This document shows, piece after piece, positions 53,161-62,162 of a stretch of DNA of 64,000 bases (position 1 is the first letter of the stretch; every line of letters begins with the position of its first letter). Below the pieces are notes generated by a model. It was not told where the DNA came from. It saw only the letters and a list, made by a program, of their open reading frames with translations, and ran no database searches. Made by a program: the position numbers and the translations under genes. Origin of the DNA: JBEEPE01 sp964489645 (GTDB lineage Bacteria > Verrucomicrobiota > Verrucomicrobiia > Chthoniobacterales > Chthoniobacteraceae); assembly GCA_964489645.1 (NCBI GenBank), contig CAZAZT010000002.1, forward strand, positions 1-64,000, in the 5' to 3' direction.

Positions 53161-54534
53161 CTACTTCCGCCGCCGTTTCCGTGCCATCAACGCCTCCACT
53201 TCCTCCGCCTCAACCGGAATGCTCGCGGTCAAATCGACCGGTCCGTCCGGCGTGACCAAGATGTCGTTCTCGAGGCGCACACCAAATCCCTCCTCGGGAA
53301 GGTAGATGCCAGGCTCAACGGTCAGGACCCATCCCGGGGCGAATGGAGTCGTCATGGCCCCCACATCATGCACATCCAATCCCAGCACGTGCCCCAACCC
53401 GTGCATGAAGTATTTGCCGCCGCGAAACGGCTTATCCGAGGGAAGATTCGGCGCCACCTTCTGGGCCTTCCCCTTTTTGGCAGATGCGCCACGCTTCTTG
53501 GACGCGCCGACCCGCACGGACGCCTGGGAACGCCCGATCAGACCAAGCCGCTCCAGTTCCTCATCCATCATCTCTCGGGCTAGCTTCTGCCAATCCGCAT
53601 GGAGTCTTCCAACGGTCGCATTGGCGATCGATGCACGCATCACACGCAACACGGCGTCGTACACCGCGCGCTGCCGCTTCGTGAAACGACCGGAGACCGG
53701 AAGCGTGCGCGTGAGGTCCGCGTTGTAGTTCGCATACGAGGCACCCACGTCCAGCAGGAGAAGATCGCCGCTGCGACACACCTGATCATTCTCGTTGTAA
53801 TGGAGCACACACGCGTTCGCACCCGACGCGATGATCGGGTTGTAAGAGAACTTGGCGCGCTGCCGCACGAACTCATGCGAGAACTCGGCCTCAACCTCGT
53901 ACTCCATCACTCCGGGTTGAACGAAGCCCATGACCCGTCGATATCCGTCCTCCGTGATCTGGATCGCCCTTTTGAGCAGCGAGACCTCCATCTGACCCTT
54001 CTCCAAACGCAGCTTCCAGAGCAGAGGCGCGAGACGACGCAGCTCATGCAGCGGGTAACGGTCGCGCACGAAGGTCACGAGACGACGCTCACGCGATTCA
54101 ACCTCGGCCGTTGCTCGCCCGTGCTCATTCAGGTTGAGGTACACCTGATCCGCGGTGCTGAGCAGCAACCGGAGCGTCCCCTCAAGCTGCGTCAGCCATC
54201 GCACCGTTTTCACCCCCGATATCTCGCGAGCGCGCTCCTCAGTGAGCTTGTGTCCTTCCCAAATCGCGAGATGCGGCGTGGGTTGTCGCAAGAAAAGGAT
54301 CTCTCTCAAACTCGGATCCGCAGCATCTGGCGCCAAGAGGAGTAGGCTCTCCTCCTGCTCGATCCCCGACAGGTAGAAGAGGTCGGAGTTCGGGACCATC
54401 ACCAATGTCCCATCCGCGTTGGTTGGCAGGATATCGTTCGCAGAGACCAATGCGACACTTCCAGATGGCAACATCTCGCTCAGTTTCGAGCGATGCCGGC
54501 TGAACAAGGACTGCGGGATGGGGTGATGTCTCAT
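53161..54534 (-). CDS. pepP: Xaa-Pro aminopeptidase (aminopeptidase P, M24B)
   Basis: A 457-residue metallopeptidase that removes N-terminal residues before proline. The N-terminal domain (about 1-165) is followed by the pita-bread fold. Metal ligands are seen in order: two aspartates in LLLLDVGASYANYNADLTRT, the histidine of MHGLGHVLGLDVHD, the glutamate in VEPGIYLPEEG and the last glutamate in GVRLENDILVT. Between about residues 345 and 375 there is a Lys-rich insertion (ASKKRGASAKKGKAQK) absent from typical enzymes. The ATG at 54534 is chosen over an upstream start at 54567. Confidence 0.9.
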   Translation of the reverse strand: MRHHPIPQSLFSRHRSKLSEMLPSGSVALVSANDILPTNADGTLVMVPNSDLFYLSGIEQEESLLLLAPDAADPSLREILFLRQPTPHLAIWEGHKLTEERAREISGVKTVRWLTQLEGTLRLLLSTADQVYLNLNEHGRATAEVESRERRLVTFVRDRYPLHELRRLAPLLWKLRLEKGQMEVSLLKRAIQITEDGYRRVMGFVQPGVMEYEVEAEFSHEFVRQRAKFSYNPIIASGANACVLHYNENDQVCRSGDLLLLDVGASYANYNADLTRTLPVSGRFTKRQRAVYDAVLRVMRASIANATVGRLHADWQKLAREMMDEELERLGLIGRSQASVRVGASKKRGASAKKGKAQKVAPNLPSDKPFRGGKYFMHGLGHVLGLDVHDVGAMTTPFAPGWVLTVEPGIYLPEEGFGVRLENDILVTPDGPVDLTASIPVEAEEVEALMARKRRRK

Positions 54535-54664
54535 AGCGTTAAGATGTTGGTCACCCCTCCCCGCCAACGCACTCCGTTTTTCACCCCACCATCCCCTCCC
54601 TGCTGGGGCGTCAAGACAACTCTTGGCTCGCCCCTCTTCCCGCTCCGTGCTAACCGTTACGAAT

Positions 54665-55216
54665 ATGTCCGCTCGCTCTCTCTTCCACGGAATCGTCGTT
54701 CTCTCCCTCGGCCTATCTCTCTCCGCCTGTCAAACTTTCGGAAAGAAGAAGAAACTGGACTCCGGAACGTGGTCCAGCGACTCGGACAGCGTGTCCGGCA
54801 CCAACATCGACGCTGCAGGAACTGGGGTCGGCACCCCGCTCCCCTCGCGACAGGACGGGACGTCTTTCCTCGGAGGAAACGTCGACCGCACGCGCTTCCA
54901 GCCGGTGTACTTCGGCTTCGACAGTTTCGCGGTATCGGGCACGGAACAACCCAAAATCGCTGAGGTTGCGAAAGCGTTGAAGAAAGGCGAGACCGTCATC
55001 ATCGCGGGGTTCACCGACGAGCGCGGCACCCCAGAGTACAATCGCGGACTCGGTGAACGGCGCGCACAAGCCGTTCGCCAATCACTCCTCACGCAAGGTG
55101 TCGGGAACGACCGTATCCAGACCGTGAGCTTCGGGGCGGAAATGCCTGCCGCTCAAGGTTCCAACGAAGCCGCTTGGTCGAAGAATCGGCGCGCAGAGTT
55201 CGGTATCCCCAAGTAG
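54665..55216 (+). CDS. pal: Pal-like peptidoglycan-associated lipoprotein
   Basis: A 183-residue lipoprotein. The lipobox is L19-S-A-C22, so the mature protein starts at C22. A Ser/Thr-rich linker leads to an OmpA-like domain (residues about 80-183) with VYFGFDSFAVSG, the diaminopimelate-contact region GFTDERGTPEYNRGLGERRAQAV, and NRRAEFGI at the end. Pal anchors the outer membrane to peptidoglycan. No tol or tolB gene is visible nearby. The ATG at 54665 is used because the upstream codons do not resemble a signal peptide. A terminator follows the stop. Confidence 0.9.
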   Translation: MSARSLFHGIVVLSLGLSLSACQTFGKKKKLDSGTWSSDSDSVSGTNIDAAGTGVGTPLPSRQDGTSFLGGNVDRTRFQPVYFGFDSFAVSGTEQPKIAEVAKALKKGETVIIAGFTDERGTPEYNRGLGERRAQAVRQSLLTQGVGNDRIQTVSFGAEMPAAQGSNEAAWSKNRRAEFGIPK

Positions 55217-55242
55217 GCGTCAATCACCACTCTCCGCTGAGA

Positions 55243-55269
55243 AGCCCGCCCTGATCCGGCGGGCTTTTT
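55243..55269 (+). terminator. Rho-independent terminator downstream of pal
   Basis: AGCCCGCC (55243-55250) pairs with GGCGGGCT (55258-55265) over a 7-base loop and is followed by TTTT. It lies between the convergent pal and AraC genes and terminates the plus-strand transcript. Confidence 0.9.
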
Positions 55270-55281
55270 CATGCCCGTCCC

Positions 55282-56160
55282 TCACTCCATCCCGCCCCGC
55301 CCCGACTGCGAATCCCGATAGTCCGACGGGCTCACCCCAACCCATCGCCGGAACGCTCGAGTGAAAGCGCTTGCCTGCTCGTACCCAGCCATCCGCGCCA
55401 CATATTCCACCTTGTCGCCGTGCGTTTCCAACAGCCTTCGAGCCAAACACATCCGGATGAAGGTCACCTGATCCATGGGAGTCCGCCCCTGTTCAAGCCG
55501 ACAGATCCGCCGAAGATGCTCCGTGCTCATGTGCACTCGCGCGGCAAGATCCTCCAGCGTCCACACCCGATCCGGACGCTCCTCCACCGCTTGCCAAAGC
55601 GCCGCAAGCCGGAAGTCGCGCCCACTCCGAGCACACATCCGATCGCACCACACGCGTACCAACTCGAACCAATGATGCAGCACTCGCGCCTCACGGGCCC
55701 CATCCCATTCATCCAAAAATCCCTCCAACGCCACGCCTAACAATCCAGCCCGTTGCGCCGCACGCATCGGCGAATCGGTCCCGACCATCGAGCGGACATA
55801 GTTCGGCTCATCCCAACGGACCCAGTAGAACTCCCAGCTGCGTTCTCCCACCGTTTCAAATGCGTTGAGAACGCGCGGCGGCGCGAGCACCACAGCTCCC
55901 GGACCCACCTTCTGCCATCGGCCATCCAATAACACGCGCCCCGAACCCCGCACACACGCGAGCAGGAAACTTCCCTCCGGTGTCACACGAACCCTTCGGT
56001 ATCCCCGCCCTGCCGCATCAAATCCCATCCGCGCAATACGATGCAACCGCATCTCCGGCCAATCAGACGCAGACACCACTCGCCGCCTCGTGCTCTCACC
56101 GTCCTCCGTCGTCTCACGCCACAAGCCACCGATGCCTCGCGTCTCGTCAGCCGTTTTCAT
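55282..56160 (-). CDS. AraC-family transcriptional regulator
   Basis: A 292-residue regulator. The N-terminal sensor half is beta-rich (LLACVRGSGRVLLDGRWQKVGPGAVVLAP, a cupin-like arm). The C-terminal DNA-binding half has two helix-turn-helix motifs: LEDLAARVHMSTEHLRRICRLEQGRTP and VEYVARMAGYEQASAFTRAFRRWVGVSPSDY. It is divergent from the 1429-residue heme/3-keto-disaccharide protein gene (156 bases between), so it may regulate that gene in response to a carbohydrate. Confidence 0.92.
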   Translation of the reverse strand: MKTADETRGIGGLWRETTEDGESTRRRVVSASDWPEMRLHRIARMGFDAAGRGYRRVRVTPEGSFLLACVRGSGRVLLDGRWQKVGPGAVVLAPPRVLNAFETVGERSWEFYWVRWDEPNYVRSMVGTDSPMRAAQRAGLLGVALEGFLDEWDGAREARVLHHWFELVRVWCDRMCARSGRDFRLAALWQAVEERPDRVWTLEDLAARVHMSTEHLRRICRLEQGRTPMDQVTFIRMCLARRLLETHGDKVEYVARMAGYEQASAFTRAFRRWVGVSPSDYRDSQSGRGGME

Positions 56161-56316
56161 CCCGCTTTCTCACCCGCTCCGCACCGCGACGTCAAGGGTC
56201 AGGTACCCCCAGATGTGGATTTCAGATAAGCCTCTGTGCGGCCGTGGCGCATGGCAGGAACAAAAGTTTCTCCGTCCATCAAGTAAGCATCTCAAAGCCC
56301 TCCAGATCACCATTCC

Positions 56317-59300
56317 ATGAACCTGCACCCTCTTCGTCACGCCATCGGCTTGTTCCCCCTCGCCGCCCTCTGCGCCTCCGTGTCCGCCGCGCCCACCTCC
56401 CTGTTCGACGGCAAATCGCTCGAACAGTGGGAAAGCGTCTCCCAGCTCTGGCGCGTCGAGGAGGGCCTCATCTCCGGCGGTAGCCTCACAGAAACGGTGA
56501 AGCACAACGATTTTCTCGCCTCGAAACGCTCGTTCCAGAATTTCGATCTTCGCCTGAAAATCCGGATCCAAGGCGGTGGCGGCTTCATCAACAGCGGCAT
56601 CCAGATCCGAAGCGTCCGCGTTCCCGGGAACTCGGAGATGAGTGGTTATCAGGTGGATGCAGGCCCCGGTTGGTGGGGCAAACTGTACGATGAATCCCGT
56701 CGCAACAAGGTCGTAGGAGCTTCCGCCAAAGAGAAGGAGATCACCGCATCCATCAAGGACGGGGATTGGGTGGAATACCGGATCCGCTGCGAAGGACCGC
56801 GGATCCAGTCATGGATCAACGGGATCGAAAGTTTGGACTACACCGAACCGGATCCCGGCATCGCATTCGACGGAAAGATCGGGATCCAGGTCCATGGCGG
56901 CGGAAAGGCCTTCGTGCAGGTGAAAGAGATTTCCATTGAGGAACTTCCCCCAACGCCTAACGCCCCCTTGTGGGAATCGATCCAACGGAAAGCCAACGAG
57001 ATCCAACGTCTGCAAAGTATCCGAGCCGAGGACAAAGGACCGCTCACCCCTGCAGACGAAGCCGCTTCATTCATCCTGCCTGATGGCTTCACGGCCGAAC
57101 TGGTCGCAGCAGAGTCCGACGGGATTGGTAAATTCATCACCGTGGATTGGGACGCCAAGGGGCGGATGTGGTCCATGACCGCCCTCGAGTACCCCGTCGA
57201 TGCCAATGAGAACCCGCAGAACGCAGCGCGTCTTTACGAGACCGGGGGAAAGGACAAGGTGCTCGTCATGGGCGATTGGTGGGCGTCGAAACCCGCAACC
57301 CCGAAGGTCTTCGCAGACGGTCTCGCCATCCCGCTCGGCATCCTTCCAAGCAAGGACTCCGTCATCGTGCAGTACGGACCCGACATCCGGCGCTACATCG
57401 ACAGCGATGGAGACGGCAAGGCGGACCGGTTCGAGGTCATCCTCACCGGCTTCGGCATCGAGGATTCACATCTCTTCCCCCATCAGTTCCTGCGAGCGCC
57501 TGGGGGCTGGATCTATGCCGCACAAGGCCTGTTCAACCGTTCCGGTGTCAAGCGACCTGACGGCAAGCCCTTCGCCAATGGCGAGCCGACGATCCCGTTC
57601 AATCAGTGCCGTCTCGCCCGATTCAAACCGGATGGCTCCGCTTGGGAAAATCTCACGCGCGGCCCGAACAATATCTGGGGATTTTCCGTCGCACGGAACG
57701 GCGAGACCTTTCTCCAAGAAGCGAATGACACCGGCATTCCGGTCGCCGAATACGAGTTCGGTGTCCATTACCCGGGAGGGACTCGCGAACCTCTGAAGCC
57801 ATACGCACCTACTCTCGTTAAATCATTTGAAAGCAGTATTATGGGAGGCACAGGACTCAGCGGTCTGGCTCTCTCGGAAGATCGCGACGGTTGGCCGGCT
57901 CCCTGGGGGATCCGAGATGTCAAAGAAGCCGATAGCCCAACAGCAACCCGTTCGTTCTTCCTCGCGAATCCCATCACGAATCGCATCCAGCACGTGACCG
58001 CCTCACGGACCGGACCGGAAGGAAATCTGGTCTACCAGAAGCAGGCAGATTTTCTCGTCTCCACGGACCTCCGTTTCCGCCCGGTAGCCGTTCACTTCGG
58101 GCCGGACGGATGCCTGTACATCGTGGACTGGTACAACAAGGTGATCTCACACAACGAAGTTCCGCGCAGCCACCCCGACCGCGACAAAACACGCGGCCGC
58201 ATCTGGCGTGTGAGGCATGCCGCGCAAAAGCCTGCTGCACCGGTGGATCTGACCCGGCTTGCGATCAAGGAGGTTGTCGGCCAACTGGACGCCCCGAACG
58301 CGCGGATCGCCGCATTGGCTTGGGGCGAACTTGTGGACCGCAAGGACCTCAGCATCGTCCCTGACCTCCAGCGACTGGCGCTGGATCCCAGCGCACGACC
58401 AGGCGCACGCGTGGGCGCTGTCTGGGCTCTCGAAGGCCTGAATGCGCTTGATCCGAAGATCGCAACGGCGCTCGTCACCCTCGGTCAGCCCTCCGCGCTT
58501 CGCGCGGAAGCGGCCAGACTCTCGATCCCACTTCTCGCTGCCCCAGAAGCGGATAAGATCCTCACTTCGACCCTTTCACAGGCGGATTTCCGCACGAAGG
58601 TGGGAGCGCTTGACGGTCTGATCCATCGGCCCAAGCTCTCGCCGGCTCAACTCGAGCACGCACTGGAGCTCGGCAAGGAAACCTCATCGAAGTCACCGCG
58701 TTCGACCTACGACTCCTCGTTCCTACGCTATCTCGCCCGCTGGTCCTTGGAGAAGGAACCAGACCTCCTCGCGACGACCATCAGCAACGCCAAGCTCGAC
58801 CCTAGCGCCAGAGCGTTCGGGCTGCTGGCCCTTCCACAGGACAAGGCTGCAGAGCAACTGGTGAAGACGATTCCAGCCATGAAACGGCCTCTTCTCGCGG
58901 AGGAAGCGACCATTCTTTTGGCTGCCTCCTCAAACTCGAATGTGCGTGATGCGATTGCTAAACTCTTTTCCGAAAAGGATTCAGCGATTTCAACGTTCAC
59001 CGCGATCGCCGCTGTCAATCCGCCGATCGAGCTTCAATCCCTCCCGGAAACGCGCACCTTGTTGGAAACCGCTGCCACTCAGCTGGGTGCCTCCATGCCG
59101 CGGCAAACGGCCGTGCAACTCGCTCGGGCCTACCGTCTGCGCGCTCTGGAGCCGATGCTCAAAGGTGGCCTCTCCGCGGCGAATGCCTCCGAGCTCGCAG
59201 CCCTCATCGAAGCGCTCGAATCGGTCGGCACCAAGGACGCCAACGCATTGAAACCCTTCCTCACACACTCGGATGCGACGGTCGCGCGCGCCGCAGCGAC

Positions 59301-60606
59301 CACCATCTCCGCTGCCGGCACTCCCGAGGCCTTCACCGTGATCTCCAGCCAATGGGGCGGAATCCCCAGCGCAACGAAGAAACTCGTCCTCGATCGCCTC
59401 GCTTCCTCCAAGCCAACCGCAAAGCAGATCATCGAAGCAGCAAAGGCCGGTATCATCCCCTCGGAAGACCTCGACGGTGGTGCATTGGACAAGATCCTCG
59501 CGCAGCTGAAGGACGATCCATCCGTCCTTGAATACGCCAAGGGGCTCAAAGGCCTGCTCCAAGGCGTCCTATCCATCTCCGAAAGCCGCGACCGATCCTA
59601 TGCGAAGTCCAACGCTCCGTTTGACGGCCCCTTCACCGCGGAAGGATGGGTCTGGCTGTCCGGTAAAATCGGTAACCAGCACCACCTTTTCGGACGTCGA
59701 GGAGGTGCCGATATGAACTTCTTCGCTGGGCGCTTCCGGCTCTGGGCGGGAGCCGGCATCGGGGATGTGGTGGAAGCCAAGACCGTCACAAAGCCGGAAA
59801 GCTGGACCCATGTTGCCGTCACCCGGGACGAGGCGGGTGCGCTCAAGATCTTCGTGAATGGTGAACTTGATGGCGTCGGAAAGAAGCCGATGACGGAACC
59901 CCTCGGCGCACTCTCCATCGGTGATGGAAACGTTCCCTCTGGCACCGCTCGTTACCAAGAGGTGCGCGTCTGGAATCGCGCACGCACTGCCGAAGAGATC
60001 CGAGGCGCTTACCTCGCGAACTTGGGCACAACCAAACCGGAAGGCCTCACCCACCGGTTCGCTGGTGAGAACTGGCCGCAGACCGTTGGAAAGGCCGTGT
60101 TGAGCTGGACCCGCGATTTCCCTGAGCTCCTCACACCAGAACAATCCAAGGCGCTGGAAGCGAAGTTCAGTCGACTTAAAACCCTCGTGTCCATCGAGAA
60201 AGGGGACAAGGCGAAGGGCAAGACGCTTTTCGCAGGCGTTTGCGCCACGTGCCATCAAGTTCAAGGTGTTGGCAACCAGATCGGGCCCGACCTGTCCGGC
60301 GCGGGAGCGATGGGCATTGAAGCGTTGCTGCACAATCTGCTCACCCCGAGTGCCGCCGTGGAGAGCGGATATTACGTGAACACGGTCGAGTTGCGTTCCG
60401 GCGAGATCCTCACCGGACGGCTGATGGGCGAGACGCCAACGGGGCTCACGTTGCGCCTGATCGGCGGCGCAGACCGACAAATCCCTCGCGCAGAGGTGAA
60501 AAAGCATTCCGCCTCGCGAAAGTCGCTCATGCCGGAAGGCCTGATCGATGGTTTGCCTGAGGAGATGCTCCAAGACCTCTTCGCCTATTTGAAGAGTCTG
60601 CGGTGA
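56317..60606 (+). CDS. Multidomain protein: 3-keto-disaccharide hydrolase, PVC heme domain, LamG, cytochrome c
   Basis: A 1429-residue exported protein with a signal peptide of about 24 residues (HAIGLFPLAALCASVSA). Residues about 25-210 form a DUF1080/3-keto-disaccharide hydrolase-like domain (SLFDGKSLEQWE, GFINSGIQIRS, GYQVDAGPGWWGKLYDE). Residues about 250-640 form the PVC propeller (LPDGFTAELVAAESDGIGKFITVDWDAKGRMW). HEAT-like repeats fill 650-1080. A LamG/concanavalin module follows (FDGPFTAEGWVWLSG, WTHVAVTRDEAGALKIFVNGE). The cytochrome c motif CATCH is at residues 1309-1313, followed by GVGNQIGPDLSGAG. It may handle 3-keto sugars produced by oxidation (inference). The divergent AraC gene is its likely regulator. 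Confidence 0.9.
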   Translation: MNLHPLRHAIGLFPLAALCASVSAAPTSLFDGKSLEQWESVSQLWRVEEGLISGGSLTETVKHNDFLASKRSFQNFDLRLKIRIQGGGGFINSGIQIRSVRVPGNSEMSGYQVDAGPGWWGKLYDESRRNKVVGASAKEKEITASIKDGDWVEYRIRCEGPRIQSWINGIESLDYTEPDPGIAFDGKIGIQVHGGGKAFVQVKEISIEELPPTPNAPLWESIQRKANEIQRLQSIRAEDKGPLTPADEAASFILPDGFTAELVAAESDGIGKFITVDWDAKGRMWSMTALEYPVDANENPQNAARLYETGGKDKVLVMGDWWASKPATPKVFADGLAIPLGILPSKDSVIVQYGPDIRRYIDSDGDGKADRFEVILTGFGIEDSHLFPHQFLRAPGGWIYAAQGLFNRSGVKRPDGKPFANGEPTIPFNQCRLARFKPDGSAWENLTRGPNNIWGFSVARNGETFLQEANDTGIPVAEYEFGVHYPGGTREPLKPYAPTLVKSFESSIMGGTGLSGLALSEDRDGWPAPWGIRDVKEADSPTATRSFFLANPITNRIQHVTASRTGPEGNLVYQKQADFLVSTDLRFRPVAVHFGPDGCLYIVDWYNKVISHNEVPRSHPDRDKTRGRIWRVRHAAQKPAAPVDLTRLAIKEVVGQLDAPNARIAALAWGELVDRKDLSIVPDLQRLALDPSARPGARVGAVWALEGLNALDPKIATALVTLGQPSALRAEAARLSIPLLAAPEADKILTSTLSQADFRTKVGALDGLIHRPKLSPAQLEHALELGKETSSKSPRSTYDSSFLRYLARWSLEKEPDLLATTISNAKLDPSARAFGLLALPQDKAAEQLVKTIPAMKRPLLAEEATILLAASSNSNVRDAIAKLFSEKDSAISTFTAIAAVNPPIELQSLPETRTLLETAATQLGASMPRQTAVQLARAYRLRALEPMLKGGLSAANASELAALIEALESVGTKDANALKPFLTHSDATVARAAATTISAAGTPEAFTVISSQWGGIPSATKKLVLDRLASSKPTAKQIIEAAKAGIIPSEDLDGGALDKILAQLKDDPSVLEYAKGLKGLLQGVLSISESRDRSYAKSNAPFDGPFTAEGWVWLSGKIGNQHHLFGRRGGADMNFFAGRFRLWAGAGIGDVVEAKTVTKPESWTHVAVTRDEAGALKIFVNGELDGVGKKPMTEPLGALSIGDGNVPSGTARYQEVRVWNRARTAEEIRGAYLANLGTTKPEGLTHRFAGENWPQTVGKAVLSWTRDFPELLTPEQSKALEAKFSRLKTLVSIEKGDKAKGKTLFAGVCATCHQVQGVGNQIGPDLSGAGAMGIEALLHNLLTPSAAVESGYYVNTVELRSGEILTGRLMGETPTGLTLRLIGGADRQIPRAEVKKHSASRKSLMPEGLIDGLPEEMLQDLFAYLKSLR

Positions 60607-60624
60607 AGCTTCCGTAACGCCTCG

Positions 60625-60721
60625 CCCGTGCTGATCGGCGCACGGGTGGGCCCGTTGATCGGAGCGAAGAGGATCTTCCTGCACGCGCCCGATGGTCCGG
60701 TCGATCGGTTCGTGCAGGAAG
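60625..60721 (+). terminator. Two GC-rich hairpins after the multidomain heme gene
   Basis: CCCGTGC (60625-60631) pairs with GCACGGG (60640-60646). CTTCCTGCACG (60675-60685) pairs with CGTGCAGGAAG (60711-60721). Neither is followed by a T tract. They may cause Rho-assisted termination or protect the transcript; they fill most of the 152-base spacer to the next gene. Confidence 0.5.
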
Positions 60722-60758
60722 GCTTCCCGATTCCAACGTCACCCGCTATCAAACTGAT

Positions 60759-62162
60759 ATGGACGTTGGGCAGGCGATACGACGTTGGCTGCTGATCCCC
60801 GCCGCTTTTGTCGCGGGGATCCTTCTCGCGCCGCGGTCCCCTCTGGAGGTGGCGCCACCAAACAATCCACCATCCCCCCCAATGCCGGTCATGTCCGCGG
60901 AATCCCGCCCGCCGGTGGGCCTTTCGCGCGCCGCTTCGCTAAACGATGTAGACCCTGCGAAACGACTATTCACCTTGCTCAAGGTCTACGCGCAGGACAC
61001 CACCCGCTCCACGCTTGCGACCGAAGCGGAGCGATTCCGACTCCTCGCAGAGGTCGATGTATCGACCGCCTCGAGGCTGCTCAGTGACCTCTGGAACCTG
61101 GAGTCGGATCCTGCACGAAATCGCATCCAACGGGATCAGGGCGTCATGACGGACGCCTTTATTTTTGGCGCCGCAGCCGTGGTGGAACGCCATCTCGTGG
61201 AACGTCTTTTCGATCTCGATCGGAGCGCTGCATGGGACCTTTCCGTGCTGCGTTCACGGCCACGCGCTCTCGCCGCCTGTCTCAAGGAGCTTCGTCGGTC
61301 GCTTCAGCCTCCAGAGCTCCTCCAAAAGCTGATCGCGCTTCCGCCAGAACTGGCCCGATTCGCCCATCGCGAATACCTGAAGGAGCCCGAGATGGATGGT
61401 TCAGCTACCCCGCCCCTGTTTCCTCCATCCAGCCTGCCATCCCTTCTCAGCGTTGAAACGCTGCGCTGGTTCAAGGGCAGCCCGCTCATCTTCCTCGAAG
61501 AGATTCTCGCGTCCTCCCTGACGGTCCACGCCCGTGTCGACGCCGCAAACACGGCTGATCTTCTTACCCAAATCCTCGAGCACATCCGCGAGTCCAACTT
61601 CGACCCCGATGCATGGGAAAGTCTTGGCCACGACCTGATCCGCATCCTTCACCGAGCGCTCGAAACAGAGCCTACCTCGGGCGTGGAGACCTTCTTCTCC
61701 ACGCTTCGCAAGAATGGATCCCGCGCCTTGGTAGAAGCCTATCAAGGTCCCTCCGATGAGACAGATCCGCCGAGCAAAGGTTCTCCGATGGCGGATGGAC
61801 TTCGCGCATCAGGTCGAGGGGCCTTTCAATCGTTGATGCAACCACACAGCCCGCTTGCCGATGATCCCATCGCATTGGCTGAGTGGTTCGAACGCTTGCC
61901 GGATGGGCCCTTCCGAGAGGGCTTCTTGGATGCCGCGCTAGAGGATGCGACCGCCAGATGCCTCACTCAAGTTGCTGGTCCCGAACGCTTCGGGATCGGC
62001 AGTCCGGAAGAGCGGATCGCATTTTTGGTGGATTGGTTCGATCGCCAACTCCGCGCAGGACGCGACGCTCTGACCGTACGCGAGTCCTTATCCAAACTGC
62101 CACTTCGTGCCGACGAGCAGGCCGCCATCTTCCATCATATTTCCCCTCTCCGCCTCCCATGA
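60759..62162 (+). CDS. Membrane-anchored helical protein, unknown function
   Basis: A 467-residue protein with a single N-terminal membrane helix (LLIPAAFVAGILLAP) and a Pro-rich linker, then an all-helical, Leu/Arg/Glu-rich body without recognised family signatures. Its gene overlaps the next by four bases (ATGA, 62159-62162). It has the same layout as that neighbour (anchor, Pro/Ser linker, helical body of about 380 residues), which suggests the two are distant paralogues or partners. No function can be assigned. Confidence 0.7.
   Translation: MDVGQAIRRWLLIPAAFVAGILLAPRSPLEVAPPNNPPSPPMPVMSAESRPPVGLSRAASLNDVDPAKRLFTLLKVYAQDTTRSTLATEAERFRLLAEVDVSTASRLLSDLWNLESDPARNRIQRDQGVMTDAFIFGAAAVVERHLVERLFDLDRSAAWDLSVLRSRPRALAACLKELRRSLQPPELLQKLIALPPELARFAHREYLKEPEMDGSATPPLFPPSSLPSLLSVETLRWFKGSPLIFLEEILASSLTVHARVDAANTADLLTQILEHIRESNFDPDAWESLGHDLIRILHRALETEPTSGVETFFSTLRKNGSRALVEAYQGPSDETDPPSKGSPMADGLRASGRGAFQSLMQPHSPLADDPIALAEWFERLPDGPFREGFLDAALEDATARCLTQVAGPERFGIGSPEERIAFLVDWFDRQLRAGRDALTVRESLSKLPLRADEQAAIFHHISPLRLP

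Noticed and set aside
59569..60684. 371-codon minus-strand frame opposite the multidomain heme gene
   Set aside because: Antisense shadow of the LamG and cytochrome domains, without recognisable motifs.
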